Source: Deinococcus planocerae (GTDB lineage Bacteria; Deinococcota; Deinococci; Deinococcales; Deinococcaceae). Taken from it: 64,000 bases of DNA. A model generated the notes under the pieces. That model saw nothing but the letters and a program-made list of their open reading frames with translations, did no database searches and was not told the DNA's origin. Each line of letters starts with the position of its first letter. Within the stretch, counting starts at the first letter, position 1. Shown one piece after another: positions 1-8,250 of the stretch. The position numbers and the translations under genes are program-made. The DNA is taken from contig NZ_PNOR01000017.1 of NCBI RefSeq assembly GCF_002869765.1, positions 42,417 through 106,416 on the forward strand. Reading direction: 5' to 3'.

Positions 1-1
1 C

Positions 2-718
2 CTGCTCTTCGACACCCTGGCTCCGGACGTGGCCCCGGTGACGTTGCCGCGTCTCCCGGCGGACTGGCAGGCGGTCCTGGGTCCGGTGCTGGATCGCCCC
101 GCCTTCCGCGACCTCTGGGCCTTCGTCGCCTCCGAGCGCGAGCGGGGGCCGGTCTACCCGCCCGAGCCGGAGGTCTTCGCGGCCCTGCACCTGACGCCGC
201 TGCGGGACGTGCGGGTGGTGATCCTGGGTCAGGACCCGTACCACGGCCCCGGGCAGGCGCAGGGGCTGGCCTTCAGCGTGCGGCCCGGGCTGCGGGTGCC
301 GCCCAGCCTGGCGAATGTCCACCGGGAACTCGCGGGCGACCTGGGATGCCCCCTGCCCCGGCACGGCGACCTGCGGGCGTGGGCGCGGCAGGGCGTGCTG
401 CTGCTGAACACGGTGCTGACCGTGCGGCAGGGGGAGCCGGGCAGCCACGCGAACCGGGGGTGGGAGGCGTTCACGGACGCGGTGATCCGGGCGGTGAACG
501 CCCGGCCCGAGCGGGTCGTCTTCCTGCTGTGGGGCGCGCACGCCCGCCGCAAGGCCCGCCTTGTCACCGCCCCCCACCACGTGGTGCTGGAGGCGGGACA
601 TCCCAGCCCGCTGAGCACGGCGCGTTTTCTGGGAAGTCGGCCCTTCAGCCGGGCGAACGAGGCGCTGCGGGAAGCCGGGCGCGGGGAGGTGACGTGGTGC
701 CTGCCCGAGCGGCCCTGA
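2..718 (+). CDS. ung: Uracil-DNA glycosylase, family 1 (5' end outside window)
   Basis: Removes uracil from DNA in base-excision repair. The water-activating motif GQDPYHGP and the DNA-intercalating motif HPSPLS are both present, together with LLLNTVLTVR and FLLWGAHA, the standard order of family-1 UDG motifs. A GTG at position 29 could serve as a start, but the reading frame is open to the window edge. The upstream residues LLFDTLAPDV resemble the usual N-terminal extension of Deinococcus Ung, so the true start probably lies left of the window. No terminator is obvious after the stop. The family assignment is secure; only the start is unresolved. Confidence 0.95.
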   Translation: MLFDTLAPDVAPVTLPRLPADWQAVLGPVLDRPAFRDLWAFVASERERGPVYPPEPEVFAALHLTPLRDVRVVILGQDPYHGPGQAQGLAFSVRPGLRVPPSLANVHRELAGDLGCPLPRHGDLRAWARQGVLLLNTVLTVRQGEPGSHANRGWEAFTDAVIRAVNARPERVVFLLWGAHARRKARLVTAPHHVVLEAGHPSPLSTARFLGSRPFSRANEALREAGRGEVTWCLPERP

Positions 719-820
719 GGTGGAGCAGGCTTTGGGGAGGGCGCTCAGGAACGCAGCACCCCCACCCGCCTGAGTAGGCACGAGGTATAGACGCCTTGCG
801 TGCCCCTGCCAAGGTGTAGG

Positions 821-1076
<256 letters not shown>

Positions 1077-1149
1077 GAGGACGCCGAGCAGGCTGCCGCC
1101 GTGAGATCCCTATGACCCATTCCCTCTCACCGGGCGACGCTTCACCGAC

Positions 1150-2094
1150 CTACCACCCCTCCAGCGCCCGCTTGAGCGAGTCGTCGGCCCACTTGGCGTA
1201 GGTCTGGGTGGTCTCGATGCTGCTGTGCCCGAGGTGCCGGGCGGCGTCGTGGAGGGACAGGCCCGCGCGCACCATCCGCGTCCCCGCGTAGTGCCGCAGC
1301 GCGTGCACGCCCCGGTAGGGCACCCCCGCCCGCGCACACACCAGCCTCAGCCGCCTGCGGGCCGCGTCCGCCGTCGCCCCGACCACGAACAGCTCGGGGT
1401 GAACGTCCGCCCCCAGCACCCCCAGCGCCGTCACCAGCGAGCGGCTGAGGTTCACCGTCCGCACCTTGCGGCCCTTGCCCAGCACCCGCGCCGTCCCGGC
1501 TTCCAGGTTCACGTCCCTCCACCGCAGGCCCACGATCTCCTGCACCCGCAAGCCGCCGTGCGCGCCCAGCAGCACGAGGGCGCGGGTCCGGGCGTCCCCC
1601 GCGCCGAGCAGGGCCTGCACCTCGTGTTCCTCGTAGGGCTGGCGTTTCTCCCAGGCGGGCGTCTTGTCGCGGGCCGCCCGGGCGTCCGAGAAGGGATCGA
1701 GGTCGGTCGCCCCCGCCCAGCGCAGCGCGGCGTACAGCGCCCGCGCCCCGGCGAGGTAGGCGCGCACCGTCGAGGGGCTCAGCCCCCGGGCCTCCAGCCG
1801 CCGGACGAACAGCGGCCCGGCATTGCGCGCCGGTCGCAAGATCGCCACCGCCCGTTCCCCCGCGTAGTCCAGCCAGTGTTCCGCCCCCACCCGGTAGGTC
1901 CTCAGCGTCCGGGGACTCACCTGCGCCCCCTCCCGCCCGAGCGTCATCAGGTGCGCTACCGTCAGGTCCCACAGGGTCGCCCGGTCCCGCTCCCGCGCCG
2001 CCGTCACCCCCCGCCGCCGCAGCTCGTCTCCCGGCAGCTCCGCCCAGCGCTGCGCCGCCCCCAGCCGGTCCCCCCGGTACACCTCCAGCGTCAT
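1150..2094 (-). CDS. Tyrosine recombinase, XerC/XerD-like
   Basis: A 314-residue site-specific recombinase. An N-terminal SAM-like DNA-binding domain spans about residues 40-130 and the catalytic domain about 150-314. All catalytic residues are visible: R183 (GGLRVQEI), K207 (GKGRK), H264 and R267 (HALRHYAGT), H290 (LGHSS) and the nucleophile Y299 (TQTYAKWAD). Length and architecture fit chromosome-dimer resolvases of the Xer type better than phage integrases, which usually carry an arm-binding domain. The start codon lies 15 bp from a 28-bp dif-like palindrome. No phage or transposon genes flank it. It could be the housekeeping Xer protein or an integrase of a lost element. Confidence 0.9.
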   Translation of the reverse strand: MTLEVYRGDRLGAAQRWAELPGDELRRRGVTAARERDRATLWDLTVAHLMTLGREGAQVSPRTLRTYRVGAEHWLDYAGERAVAILRPARNAGPLFVRRLEARGLSPSTVRAYLAGARALYAALRWAGATDLDPFSDARAARDKTPAWEKRQPYEEHEVQALLGAGDARTRALVLLGAHGGLRVQEIVGLRWRDVNLEAGTARVLGKGRKVRTVNLSRSLVTALGVLGADVHPELFVVGATADAARRRLRLVCARAGVPYRGVHALRHYAGTRMVRAGLSLHDAARHLGHSSIETTQTYAKWADDSLKRALEGW

Positions 2095-2109
2095 GCCCCC
2101 ACCCTACCA

Positions 2110-2137
2110 CCTCGCGTTAAGTCATGTTAACAAGAGG
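2110..2137. promoter_or_regulatory. 28-bp dif-like palindrome upstream of the recombinase
   Basis: Two 11-bp arms, CCTCGCGTTAA and TTAACAAGAGG, flank the 6-bp centre GTCATG. The arms agree at 9 of 11 positions when one is inverted, and the inner edges are TAA/TTA. The 11-6-11 geometry is that of bacterial dif sites bound by Xer recombinases. The site also overlaps the likely promoter and leader of the recombinase gene, so an operator role is possible instead. Confidence 0.5.
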
Positions 2138-2159
2138 TAGGGGGCGGGTGGCTGGAGGC

Positions 2160-2525
2160 GGCCAGGGGGTCAGGCTTGGTCTACGGGTGCGATCGAGGTA
2201 TTCACGTTGAAGGGAGAGGAAAACGGCGCACCTTCCTTTCTGCGGCTTCTCGCTCCAGGATGGGCATTCGGACTGGCGACCGGCTGGATGCCCGCGTGAC
2301 GGACAGGGGGAAGGCTGACCTCGTTCCAGCAGACCACGGCGACGCCACGGCGCGTGACATGTTCGCTTCTGTCGCCCCCTGGGCCGAGTTCTCGAACAGG
2401 GCCAGGGCCCCGGGACCTCCCCGCTCCCGCTCCCAGCCCATCGCCCGGGTCACGTTCTCCCTGGCGCCGGGAGAGGAAGGTGCCGAGGTTGGTCTCCACC
2501 AGACCGCCCGACTCCGGCAAGGGGC
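2160..2525. other. Intergenic stretch without a recognisable gene
   Basis: Reading frames on both strands are open here only because of high GC. None gives a protein with recognisable motifs, and base composition by codon position does not favour a frame before about 2526. I see no RNA gene or clear terminator. Confidence 0.4.
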
Positions 2526-2822
2526 GTGCACCACCTCGCCTTCACGGACGACCTGCGGGAGACGGTCGCGGCGCTCGACCTCCAGAGCGCCGACCTCCCC
2601 GGCGTCTCCGGCAACTTCGACGACACCGGCGTGCGCTTCCTGCTGCCTGGGAAGGAGCTGGGGACCCTGCGCCGCCCGAACCTGCTCCGCGACCAGGGCG
2701 GCGCGGGCCAGTTCCGGCAGGGCCATTTCTTCCCCGAGGTCGTGGAGCGTGACGGCCCCGTGGATTTCAGCGCCGTCTATGCCTTTCGCGCGGATGAATG
2801 CCCGGACGACCCGCCACGAGTG
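2526..2822 (+). pseudogene. Coding-like remnant, unknown function
   Basis: From a GTG at 2526 the frame beginning HHLAFTDDLRETVAALDLQS has strongly GC-rich third positions and a natural amino-acid mix for about 95 codons (for example FDDTGVRFLLPGKELGTL and PVDFSAVYAFRAD). It then runs without a stop into the antisense of the Uma2 gene, so the 3' end and stop appear lost. No good ribosome-binding site precedes the GTG, so the 5' end may be missing too. I do not recognise the family. It is best read as a gene fragment. Confidence 0.35.
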
Positions 2823-2879
2823 CACCCGGGCACGCCACGTCCCCAGCGTATCTGGTCAGCCCCTGACGTTCCCGCGACG

Positions 2880-3443
2880 CTACCGCGGCTCCAGCACCCC
2901 GGCGTACACGTCGTCGAGGGACAGGCTCAGGCTCAGGCAGGGCACGCCCACCTCGCCCGCCTCCGCCACCTCGCGCAGCCGCCACTCGTCCCCCGCCCGC
3001 TGGTACTCGTAGACGCGCCGCTGGGTCTGCTCCACGATCAGGTACGTCTGCAAGGTGGGCAGCGAGGTGTACAGCGCGTACTTCCCCACCCGGTCGTTCG
3101 CGGCGGTGCTCGGCGAGAGAACCTCCACGAGCAGGCAGGGGGCCGTCTCGTACAGCGGATGGGGCATGTCCTGGCCGCAGACGAGCATCACGTCGGGGTA
3201 GAACAGGGCCGAGCCGACCTGAAGGCGCATGTCGGTCTGGTGAATTCGGCACCCCTGCCGTCTGGCGTGGGGATGCAGCGTCGCAAAGACGTTCCCGCAG
3301 ATCAGCGAGTGCCGCTGGCTCACCCCGGCGTGCGCGTGCAGCGGGTAGACGAAGCCGCCCACGTACTCGCGCTTGTAGGGGCTTTGCTCCTCCGAGCGCA
3401 GGTACTCCTCCACGCTCATGGCCTGAAACGCGGGGTCCGTCAT
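2880..3443 (-). CDS. Uma2 family endonuclease-like protein (DUF820)
   Basis: 187 residues from the ATG at 3443. The pattern MSVEEYLRSEEQSPYKREYVGG, then YPDVMLVCG, LLVEVLSPSTAANDRVGKYALY and TYLIVEQTQRRVYEYQR is that of the Uma2/DUF820 family. This is a PD-(D/E)XK nuclease-fold family that is expanded in cyanobacteria and Deinococcus. The likely active-site residues are the Asp of YPDV and the Glu of VEVLSPS. Biological roles of these proteins are mostly unknown. The gene stands alone between two gene remnants. Confidence 0.85.
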   Translation of the reverse strand: MTDPAFQAMSVEEYLRSEEQSPYKREYVGGFVYPLHAHAGVSQRHSLICGNVFATLHPHARRQGCRIHQTDMRLQVGSALFYPDVMLVCGQDMPHPLYETAPCLLVEVLSPSTAANDRVGKYALYTSLPTLQTYLIVEQTQRRVYEYQRAGDEWRLREVAEAGEVGVPCLSLSLSLDDVYAGVLEPR

Positions 3444-3732
3444 AGGGACATGGTACAGGGGGGCGGGGGGCCCTTCTCGCCGCCCGGCATGGACTCGCCT
3501 CGCACGGTCTTCCGGCGGACCGGGAGGCCCAGGGCGGTGCTCCCCCCCCCCATCCCCCGAAGTGCCCGGAGACGAGGAGGCCACCCAGGCGACGACGGAC
3601 AGCCGGCGAGCGGGCAAAGGGGCCGGTGGCTGGCCCCGTGGCCGGGCCTCCCGGGTGAGGGATGACGGCAGCCCGTCTCCCAGACCATGATGGACGGGCG
3701 ACCGCCGCGCCGGAGAGAAAGGAGTGGAGACG

Positions 3733-3914
3733 ATGGAGATCAGACGGGTGGGCACGCAGCCCTCCGGCACAGGCCCCGCCGACCCGGCGAGAAACATTGG
3801 CACGGCGCCTCTCCCACCAAGGCCATGACGCACATCGCCGTTCAGGAGGCCCGGAACGGCAGGGCGGTGGACCGGCTGAAGCACGTCACCGACGAGCAGG
3901 ACGCGGGCCCCTGA
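3733..3914 (+). pseudogene. Cupin-domain protein gutted by internal deletion
   Basis: After a good ribosome site (AAAGGAG) the ATG at 3733 starts [17 protein letters not shown], the normal N-terminus of a small cupin family. The sequence then jumps, one frame off, to [20 protein letters not shown] and the C-terminus [13 protein letters not shown], which is the normal end of the same family. Roughly 60-70 central residues of an approximately 130-residue protein, including most metal ligands, are missing. The junction lies near 3783-3795. The stretch 3444-3732 upstream contains no gene I can support. Confidence 0.75.
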
Positions 3915-4020
3915 GGCCGGAAGCTGGCCTCCGTCACGCAGCCACCGCACCCCCGGGCGCGCTTGTCTAGGCTCGTCGCCGCGGCTGGGGGCGGCGGGGT
4001 CTATGGTGGGCACACGGCAC

Positions 4021-4036
4021 AATTGGTCAGACCATC
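4021..4036. promoter_or_regulatory. FadR/GntR-type operator
   Basis: AATTGGTCAGACCATC contains the perfect palindrome TGGTCAGACCA (4024-4034), the TGGTnnnACCA half-site arrangement bound by FadR-subfamily GntR regulators such as PdhR and LldR. It lies 33 bp upstream of the GntR gene's start, so autoregulation and control of the downstream transporter are likely. Confidence 0.65.
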
Positions 4037-4068
4037 GTACCTCCAGAGAAGCGTGACGAGGAGGGTCC

Positions 4069-4848
4069 GTGATTCAGCCGGTACGCAAGCCCAAGCTCTC
4101 GGAAACGGTCGCCGACGAACTTCTGGCGCTGATCCGGGGCGGCACCTACCCGGCGGGCAGCCGCCTTCCCCCCGAACGGGAACTCAGCCGCCGCTTCAAC
4201 ATCTCCCGGGCCAGCCTGCGCGACGCGTTTCGGCACCTCGAACTGCTGGGGCACGTCGAGATTCGCCAGGGGGACGGCACCTACGTCCGCACCCCCGACG
4301 GGGAGACGCTCAGCCTGCCCTTTCGCGGGCTGCTCACCGGGCGTCCCCAGGCGGCCCTCGACCTCCTGGAATTTCGCCGGATGCTCGAACCCGAGGTGGC
4401 CGCCCTCGCCGCCGTGCGGGTCAGGCCCGAGCACGCGCACGCCTTCGCCGAGTCGCTGGCGCGGCAGCGGGAGGCCCTGGGCCGGGGCGAGCGGCTCTCC
4501 AGGGAAGACCTCGCCTTCCACGCCCTCATCTCGCAGACCGCCGGGAACCTCGTCACCCTCCAGGTGCTGGGCACCCTCCGTTCGCTGCTCAGCGAGCTGC
4601 GGACCTCCGCGCTGCCCGGCCACTTCCCCGCCCTCACCCTCGCCCAGCACGAGCGGATCGCCCGGGCCATCCTGGCGGGCGACCCCGCCGGGGCCCGGGC
4701 GGCCATGCTCGACCACCTCAACGCCGTCGTCGAGACGTCCTCGTTGCCCCTGCCCCTGTCGGCCAGCACCCCGGCTAGCACCCCGGCCAGCGCCCCGATC
4801 AGCCCGTCAAGTCGCCCCCCGACCACCCCTTCACCCAGGCCGGACTGA
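4069..4848 (+). CDS. GntR-family transcriptional regulator (FadR/FCD subfamily)
   Basis: 259 residues from a GTG start preceded by GAGGAGGG. An N-terminal winged helix occupies about residues 5-72 (SRLPPERELSRRFNISRASL, then GDGTYV). A helical FCD-type effector domain follows at about 90-225 (LEFRRMLEPEVAALAA, ARQREALGRGE, FHALISQTAGN, HERIARAILAGD), with metal-binding residues expected in the last motifs. The C-terminus is a low-complexity tail rich in Ser, Pro and Thr. The gene heads a putative operon with a peptide-type ABC importer, so it probably senses the transported substrate or an acid derived from it. Confidence 0.9.
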   Translation: MIQPVRKPKLSETVADELLALIRGGTYPAGSRLPPERELSRRFNISRASLRDAFRHLELLGHVEIRQGDGTYVRTPDGETLSLPFRGLLTGRPQAALDLLEFRRMLEPEVAALAAVRVRPEHAHAFAESLARQREALGRGERLSREDLAFHALISQTAGNLVTLQVLGTLRSLLSELRTSALPGHFPALTLAQHERIARAILAGDPAGARAAMLDHLNAVVETSSLPLPLSASTPASTPASAPISPSSRPPTTPSPRPD

Positions 4849-4869
4849 GGTCCCGCCAGGAGGTTTTCC

Positions 4870-6342
4870 ATGCGCCCAGCTCCCCGCACCCTGGCCCTCT
4901 TCACCCTCCTCGCGCTCGGCGCCGCCTCGGCGCAGACCGTCACCGTCGGCCTCGACGCCGACCCGCCGCGGCTCGACCCGGCGCTCTCCTCGGCTTTCGT
5001 GGACCGGCAGGTGCTCAACCAGATCTTCGACAAGCTCGTGGACCTCGACCAGAATCTCAAGATCGTCCCGGGCATCGCGCGGTCGTGGAAGGTCACGAAC
5101 GGCGGCCTGACATACACCTTCACCCTGCGCCCGGGCGTGCGGTTCCACGACGGGACGCCGCTGGACGCCGCGGCGGTCAAGTACTCGCTCGACCGCAACA
5201 TGACCCTGGAGGGCAGCGCCCGCAAGAACGAGCTGTCGAGCGTGAAGGAGGTCAAGGTCATCAATCCCCAGACCGTCCAGGTCACGCTCAAGCAGCCGTA
5301 CGGGCCCTTCCTCGCGACCCTGACCGACCGCGCGGGCATGATCGTCTCGCCCACGGCGGCGCAGAAGGCGGGCGCGGACTTCCAGAACGGCCCGGTGGGG
5401 AGCGGTCCTTTCCAGTTCGTCAGCCGCAGGCGCCAGGACAACGTGACGCTCCAGGCCAACAAGGGGTACTGGGACGGGGCCCCGAAGATCGACCGGCTGG
5501 TCTACCGCCCCTTCCCCGACGGGGACGTGCGGCTGGCCAACCTGCTGTCGGGCGCCGTGCAGGTCATCACGCCCATCGACCCCAAGGACATCTCCCGGCT
5601 GGAGCAAAACCCGAAGTTCGAGGTGCTCAATTACCCCGGCCTGGGCTTCCAGGGCATCTGGTTCAATGTCACCCGCGCGCCTTTCAACAACAAGGCGAAC
5701 CGGCAGGCGGTGGCGGCCACCATCGACCGCGACGCGGTGGCAAAAGTGGTCTTCTACAACACGGTCAAGCCCGCGGCGGGTCCCTTCGCCCCCGGCACGC
5801 CCGTCTACAACAAGAACACCCGCATCCCCGCGCCGGACCTGAACGCCGCCCGGCAGCGGCTGGGGGGGAGGCCGCTGACCTTCACGCTGCTGACCACGCC
5901 CGGCACCGTGACCACCCAGCTCGCGCAGCTCTACCAGGCGATGTTCGCACAGGCGGGGATCAACGCCAGGATTCAGCAGGTGGAGTTCGGCACGCTGCTC
6001 GACCGCGCCGACAAGCAGGACTACGACGCGCTGATCCTGGGCTGGAGCGGGCGGCCCGACCCGGACGGCAACATCTACGACTTCTTCGTGACGGACGGCT
6101 CGAACAACCAGGCCGGGTACAGCAACAAGACGGTGGACGGGCTCCTCGCCAAGGCGCGGGCGCAGAACTCCATGAACGCCCGCAGCGCGACCTACAACGT
6201 GGCCCTCAACCAGGTCAACAGCGACCTGCCCTACGTCTGGGTCTACCACCCCAACAACCTCGTCGGCATGGTGAAGGGGATGAGCGGCTTAAAGCCCGTC
6301 CCGGACGGGATCGTCCGCTTCAAGGACGCCGACCTGAAGTGA
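4870..6342 (+). CDS. ABC transporter substrate-binding protein, family 5 (peptide/nickel type)
   Basis: 490 residues with a Sec signal peptide ending in ALGAASAQ. The mature part starts TVTVGLDADPPRLDPA, and the family-5 signature occurs as YTFTLRPGVRFHDGTPLDAAAVKYSL. Such extracytoplasmic receptors deliver di- or oligopeptides, glutathione, opines or nickel to a cognate permease pair. It follows the GntR gene by 21 bp with an AGGAGG ribosome site and is followed by a strong hairpin and two permease genes. The exact ligand cannot be read from sequence. Confidence 0.92.
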   Translation: MRPAPRTLALFTLLALGAASAQTVTVGLDADPPRLDPALSSAFVDRQVLNQIFDKLVDLDQNLKIVPGIARSWKVTNGGLTYTFTLRPGVRFHDGTPLDAAAVKYSLDRNMTLEGSARKNELSSVKEVKVINPQTVQVTLKQPYGPFLATLTDRAGMIVSPTAAQKAGADFQNGPVGSGPFQFVSRRRQDNVTLQANKGYWDGAPKIDRLVYRPFPDGDVRLANLLSGAVQVITPIDPKDISRLEQNPKFEVLNYPGLGFQGIWFNVTRAPFNNKANRQAVAATIDRDAVAKVVFYNTVKPAAGPFAPGTPVYNKNTRIPAPDLNAARQRLGGRPLTFTLLTTPGTVTTQLAQLYQAMFAQAGINARIQQVEFGTLLDRADKQDYDALILGWSGRPDPDGNIYDFFVTDGSNNQAGYSNKTVDGLLAKARAQNSMNARSATYNVALNQVNSDLPYVWVYHPNNLVGMVKGMSGLKPVPDGIVRFKDADLK

Positions 6343-6350
6343 CCCTCCTT

Positions 6351-6370
6351 CCCCGGGCCGGGGCCCGGGG
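6351..6370 (+). terminator. Intra-operon GC hairpin after the binding-protein gene
   Basis: CCCCGGGC and GCCCGGGG form a perfect 8-bp stem around CGGG. There is no T run. Placed between the binding-protein gene and the permeases, it probably stabilises the upstream mRNA or partly terminates, giving more receptor than permease. Confidence 0.5.
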
Positions 6371-6388
6371 ACCTCTCAAGGAGCCCGC

Positions 6389-7333
6389 GTGCTTCAATTC
6401 GCCATCAGGCGGCTGCTCTCCACGCTGCCCACCCTGCTCGTCGTGACGGTGCTGGTCTTCGGCATGGTGCAGCTCCTGCCCGGCGACCCGGCCCGGCTGC
6501 TGCTCGGTGAGGAGGCCACCCCCGCCGCCGTGGCGGAGCTGCGCCGCTCGCTGGGACTCGACCGCCCCGTCCCCGAGCAGTACTTCCGCTGGCTGGGCGA
6601 CGTGGCCCGGCTCGACCTCGGCGCCAGCGTGAAGGACAACACCTCGGTGGGGGGCCTCATCGCCGACAAGCTGCCCACCACCCTGCAACTCGCCGTCTTC
6701 GCCATGCTGATCTCGCTGCTGATCTCCCTGCCCGCCGGGATTCTCAGCGCGATGCGGCAGAACTCGTGGGTGGACCGGCTGCTCACGCTGCTCGCCCTGT
6801 CCGGGATCAGCCTGCCGAGCTTCTTCCTGGGCATCCTCCTGATCTACCTCTTCAGCATCCGGCTCGCCTGGATTCCGGCGAGCGGGTACGTGCCCTTCCT
6901 GGAAGACCCCGGGAGGAACCTGCTGCTGCTGCTGCTCCCCGCCGTGACGCTCGGCGTGCCGACGGCGGCGGTCCTGACCCGCTACCTGCGGTCGAGCATG
7001 CTGGAGGTCATGACGCAGGACTACGTGCGGACCGCGCACGCCAAGGGGGTCACGGGGGGCCGCGTGATGTTCAAGCACGGGCTGCGCAACGCCCTGATTC
7101 CCGTGATCACGGCGTTCGGCCTGCAACTCGGCGGGCTGTTGGGCGGGGCCGTGATCACCGAGCAGATTTTCAGCGTGCCGGGCTTCGGGCGCCTGCTCGT
7201 GGACGCGGTGTTCACCCGCGACCTGCCCGTCATCCAGGGGGTGGTGCTCGTGTCTGCCGTCGCCGTGTTTCTGGTGAGCTTTCTTGTCGATCTCGCGTAC
7301 GCGGCGGTCGATCCGCGCATCCGGTACCACTGA
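6389..7333 (+). CDS. ABC transporter permease, DppB-like
   Basis: 314 residues with six predicted membrane segments. It has the typical first-permease features LQFAIRRLLSTLPTLLVVT and LPGDPARLLLGEEATP. The cytoplasmic EAA loop that contacts the ATPase is DYVRTAHAKGVTGGRVMFKHGLRNALIPV. The start is GTG with AAGGAG upstream. The stop overlaps the start of the next gene by one base, so the two permeases are translationally coupled. No ATPase genes follow, so the transporter must borrow ATPase subunits encoded elsewhere. Confidence 0.92.
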   Translation: MLQFAIRRLLSTLPTLLVVTVLVFGMVQLLPGDPARLLLGEEATPAAVAELRRSLGLDRPVPEQYFRWLGDVARLDLGASVKDNTSVGGLIADKLPTTLQLAVFAMLISLLISLPAGILSAMRQNSWVDRLLTLLALSGISLPSFFLGILLIYLFSIRLAWIPASGYVPFLEDPGRNLLLLLLPAVTLGVPTAAVLTRYLRSSMLEVMTQDYVRTAHAKGVTGGRVMFKHGLRNALIPVITAFGLQLGGLLGGAVITEQIFSVPGFGRLLVDAVFTRDLPVIQGVVLVSAVAVFLVSFLVDLAYAAVDPRIRYH

Positions 7334-8202
7334 TGCAGCAGACCGTCCCCGCCCCCGCCGCCCGCCGCTTCCGGCTGGGCAAGCCCGCGCGGCGCTTCCT
7401 GAAAAACCGCCTGGCCGTCGTCGGCGCCTTCCTCCTGGCCCTGTTCATCCTGCTCGCCGTGCTGGCCCCCTGGATCAGCCCCTACGACCCCACGCAGGTG
7501 TTCTTCACCGACCTGCGCGCGGCCCCGGGCCCTTCGCACCTCTTCGGCACCGACGAGCTGGGGCGCGACATCCTCAGCCGGGTGCTGTACGGGGCGCGGG
7601 TGTCGCTCAGCGCGGGGGTGCTCAGCGTGGCCGGGGCGCTTCTCGTCGGGACGCTGCTGGGCCTGGTGTCCGGGTACGCGCGGGGCTGGCTCGACGAGGT
7701 GATCATGCGCCTGGTGGACGCCATGCTCGCCCTGCCTTTTTTGGTGCTCGCCATCGCGCTCGCGGCCATCCTGGGCCCCAGCCTGCAAAACACCATGCTC
7801 GCCATCGCCATCGTCACCGCCCCCGCCTTCGCCCGCATCACCCGGGGCGAGGTGCTCGCCCAGCGCGAGCGCGAGTACGTGCAGGCGGCCCACGCCCTGG
7901 GGGCCAGCGGCGGGCGGCTGGTCTTCCGGCACCTGCTGCCCAACATCAGCGGCGCCCTGATCGTGCAGACCTCGCTCGCCATCGCCAACGCCGTGCTCGC
8001 CGAGTCGAGCCTGTCTTTCCTCGGGCTGGGGGTGCAGCCCCCCGCGCCGTCGTGGGGCTCGATGCTCAACGCCGGGCGCGGCTTTCTCGCCGAGGGGCCC
8101 TGGATGGTGATTTTCCCCGGGCTCGCCATCTTCCTGACCGTGCTCGCCTTCAACCTCGTCGGGGACGGCCTGCGCGAGGCCACCGACCCCCGGGGCCGCT
8201 GA
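7333..8202 (+). CDS. ABC transporter permease, DppC-like
   Basis: 289 residues. An N-terminal segment with one membrane helix (RLAVVGAFLLALFILLAVLA) and the loop HLFGTDELGRDILSRVLYG are hallmarks of the second permease of family-5 importers. The EAA loop is EYVQAAHALGASGGRLVFRH, and the tail ends FNLVGDGLREATDPR. The ATG overlaps the preceding TGA. It is the last gene of the gntR-receptor-permease operon; the next gene is convergent. Confidence 0.93.
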   Translation: MQQTVPAPAARRFRLGKPARRFLKNRLAVVGAFLLALFILLAVLAPWISPYDPTQVFFTDLRAAPGPSHLFGTDELGRDILSRVLYGARVSLSAGVLSVAGALLVGTLLGLVSGYARGWLDEVIMRLVDAMLALPFLVLAIALAAILGPSLQNTMLAIAIVTAPAFARITRGEVLAQREREYVQAAHALGASGGRLVFRHLLPNISGALIVQTSLAIANAVLAESSLSFLGLGVQPPAPSWGSMLNAGRGFLAEGPWMVIFPGLAIFLTVLAFNLVGDGLREATDPRGR

Positions 8203-8250
8203 CCCCTGAGGAGGGGGTGGGGGGGCGCCGCTTCCGGTCCGGCCCCGCGC

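Noticed and set aside
1150..2094. Prophage or integrative element based on the tyrosine recombinase
   Set aside because: No phage, relaxase or excisionase genes flank it, and its length lacks an arm-binding domain.
1225..2130. Long plus-strand frame opposite the recombinase
   Set aside because: Its product is Arg/Pro/His-rich and follows the codon structure of the antisense gene, so it is a shadow frame.
2110..2137. Radiation/desiccation response motif (RDRM) of Deinococcus
   Set aside because: The palindrome lacks the TTATG...CATAA ends of the RDRM; its 11-6-11 arrangement fits dif better.
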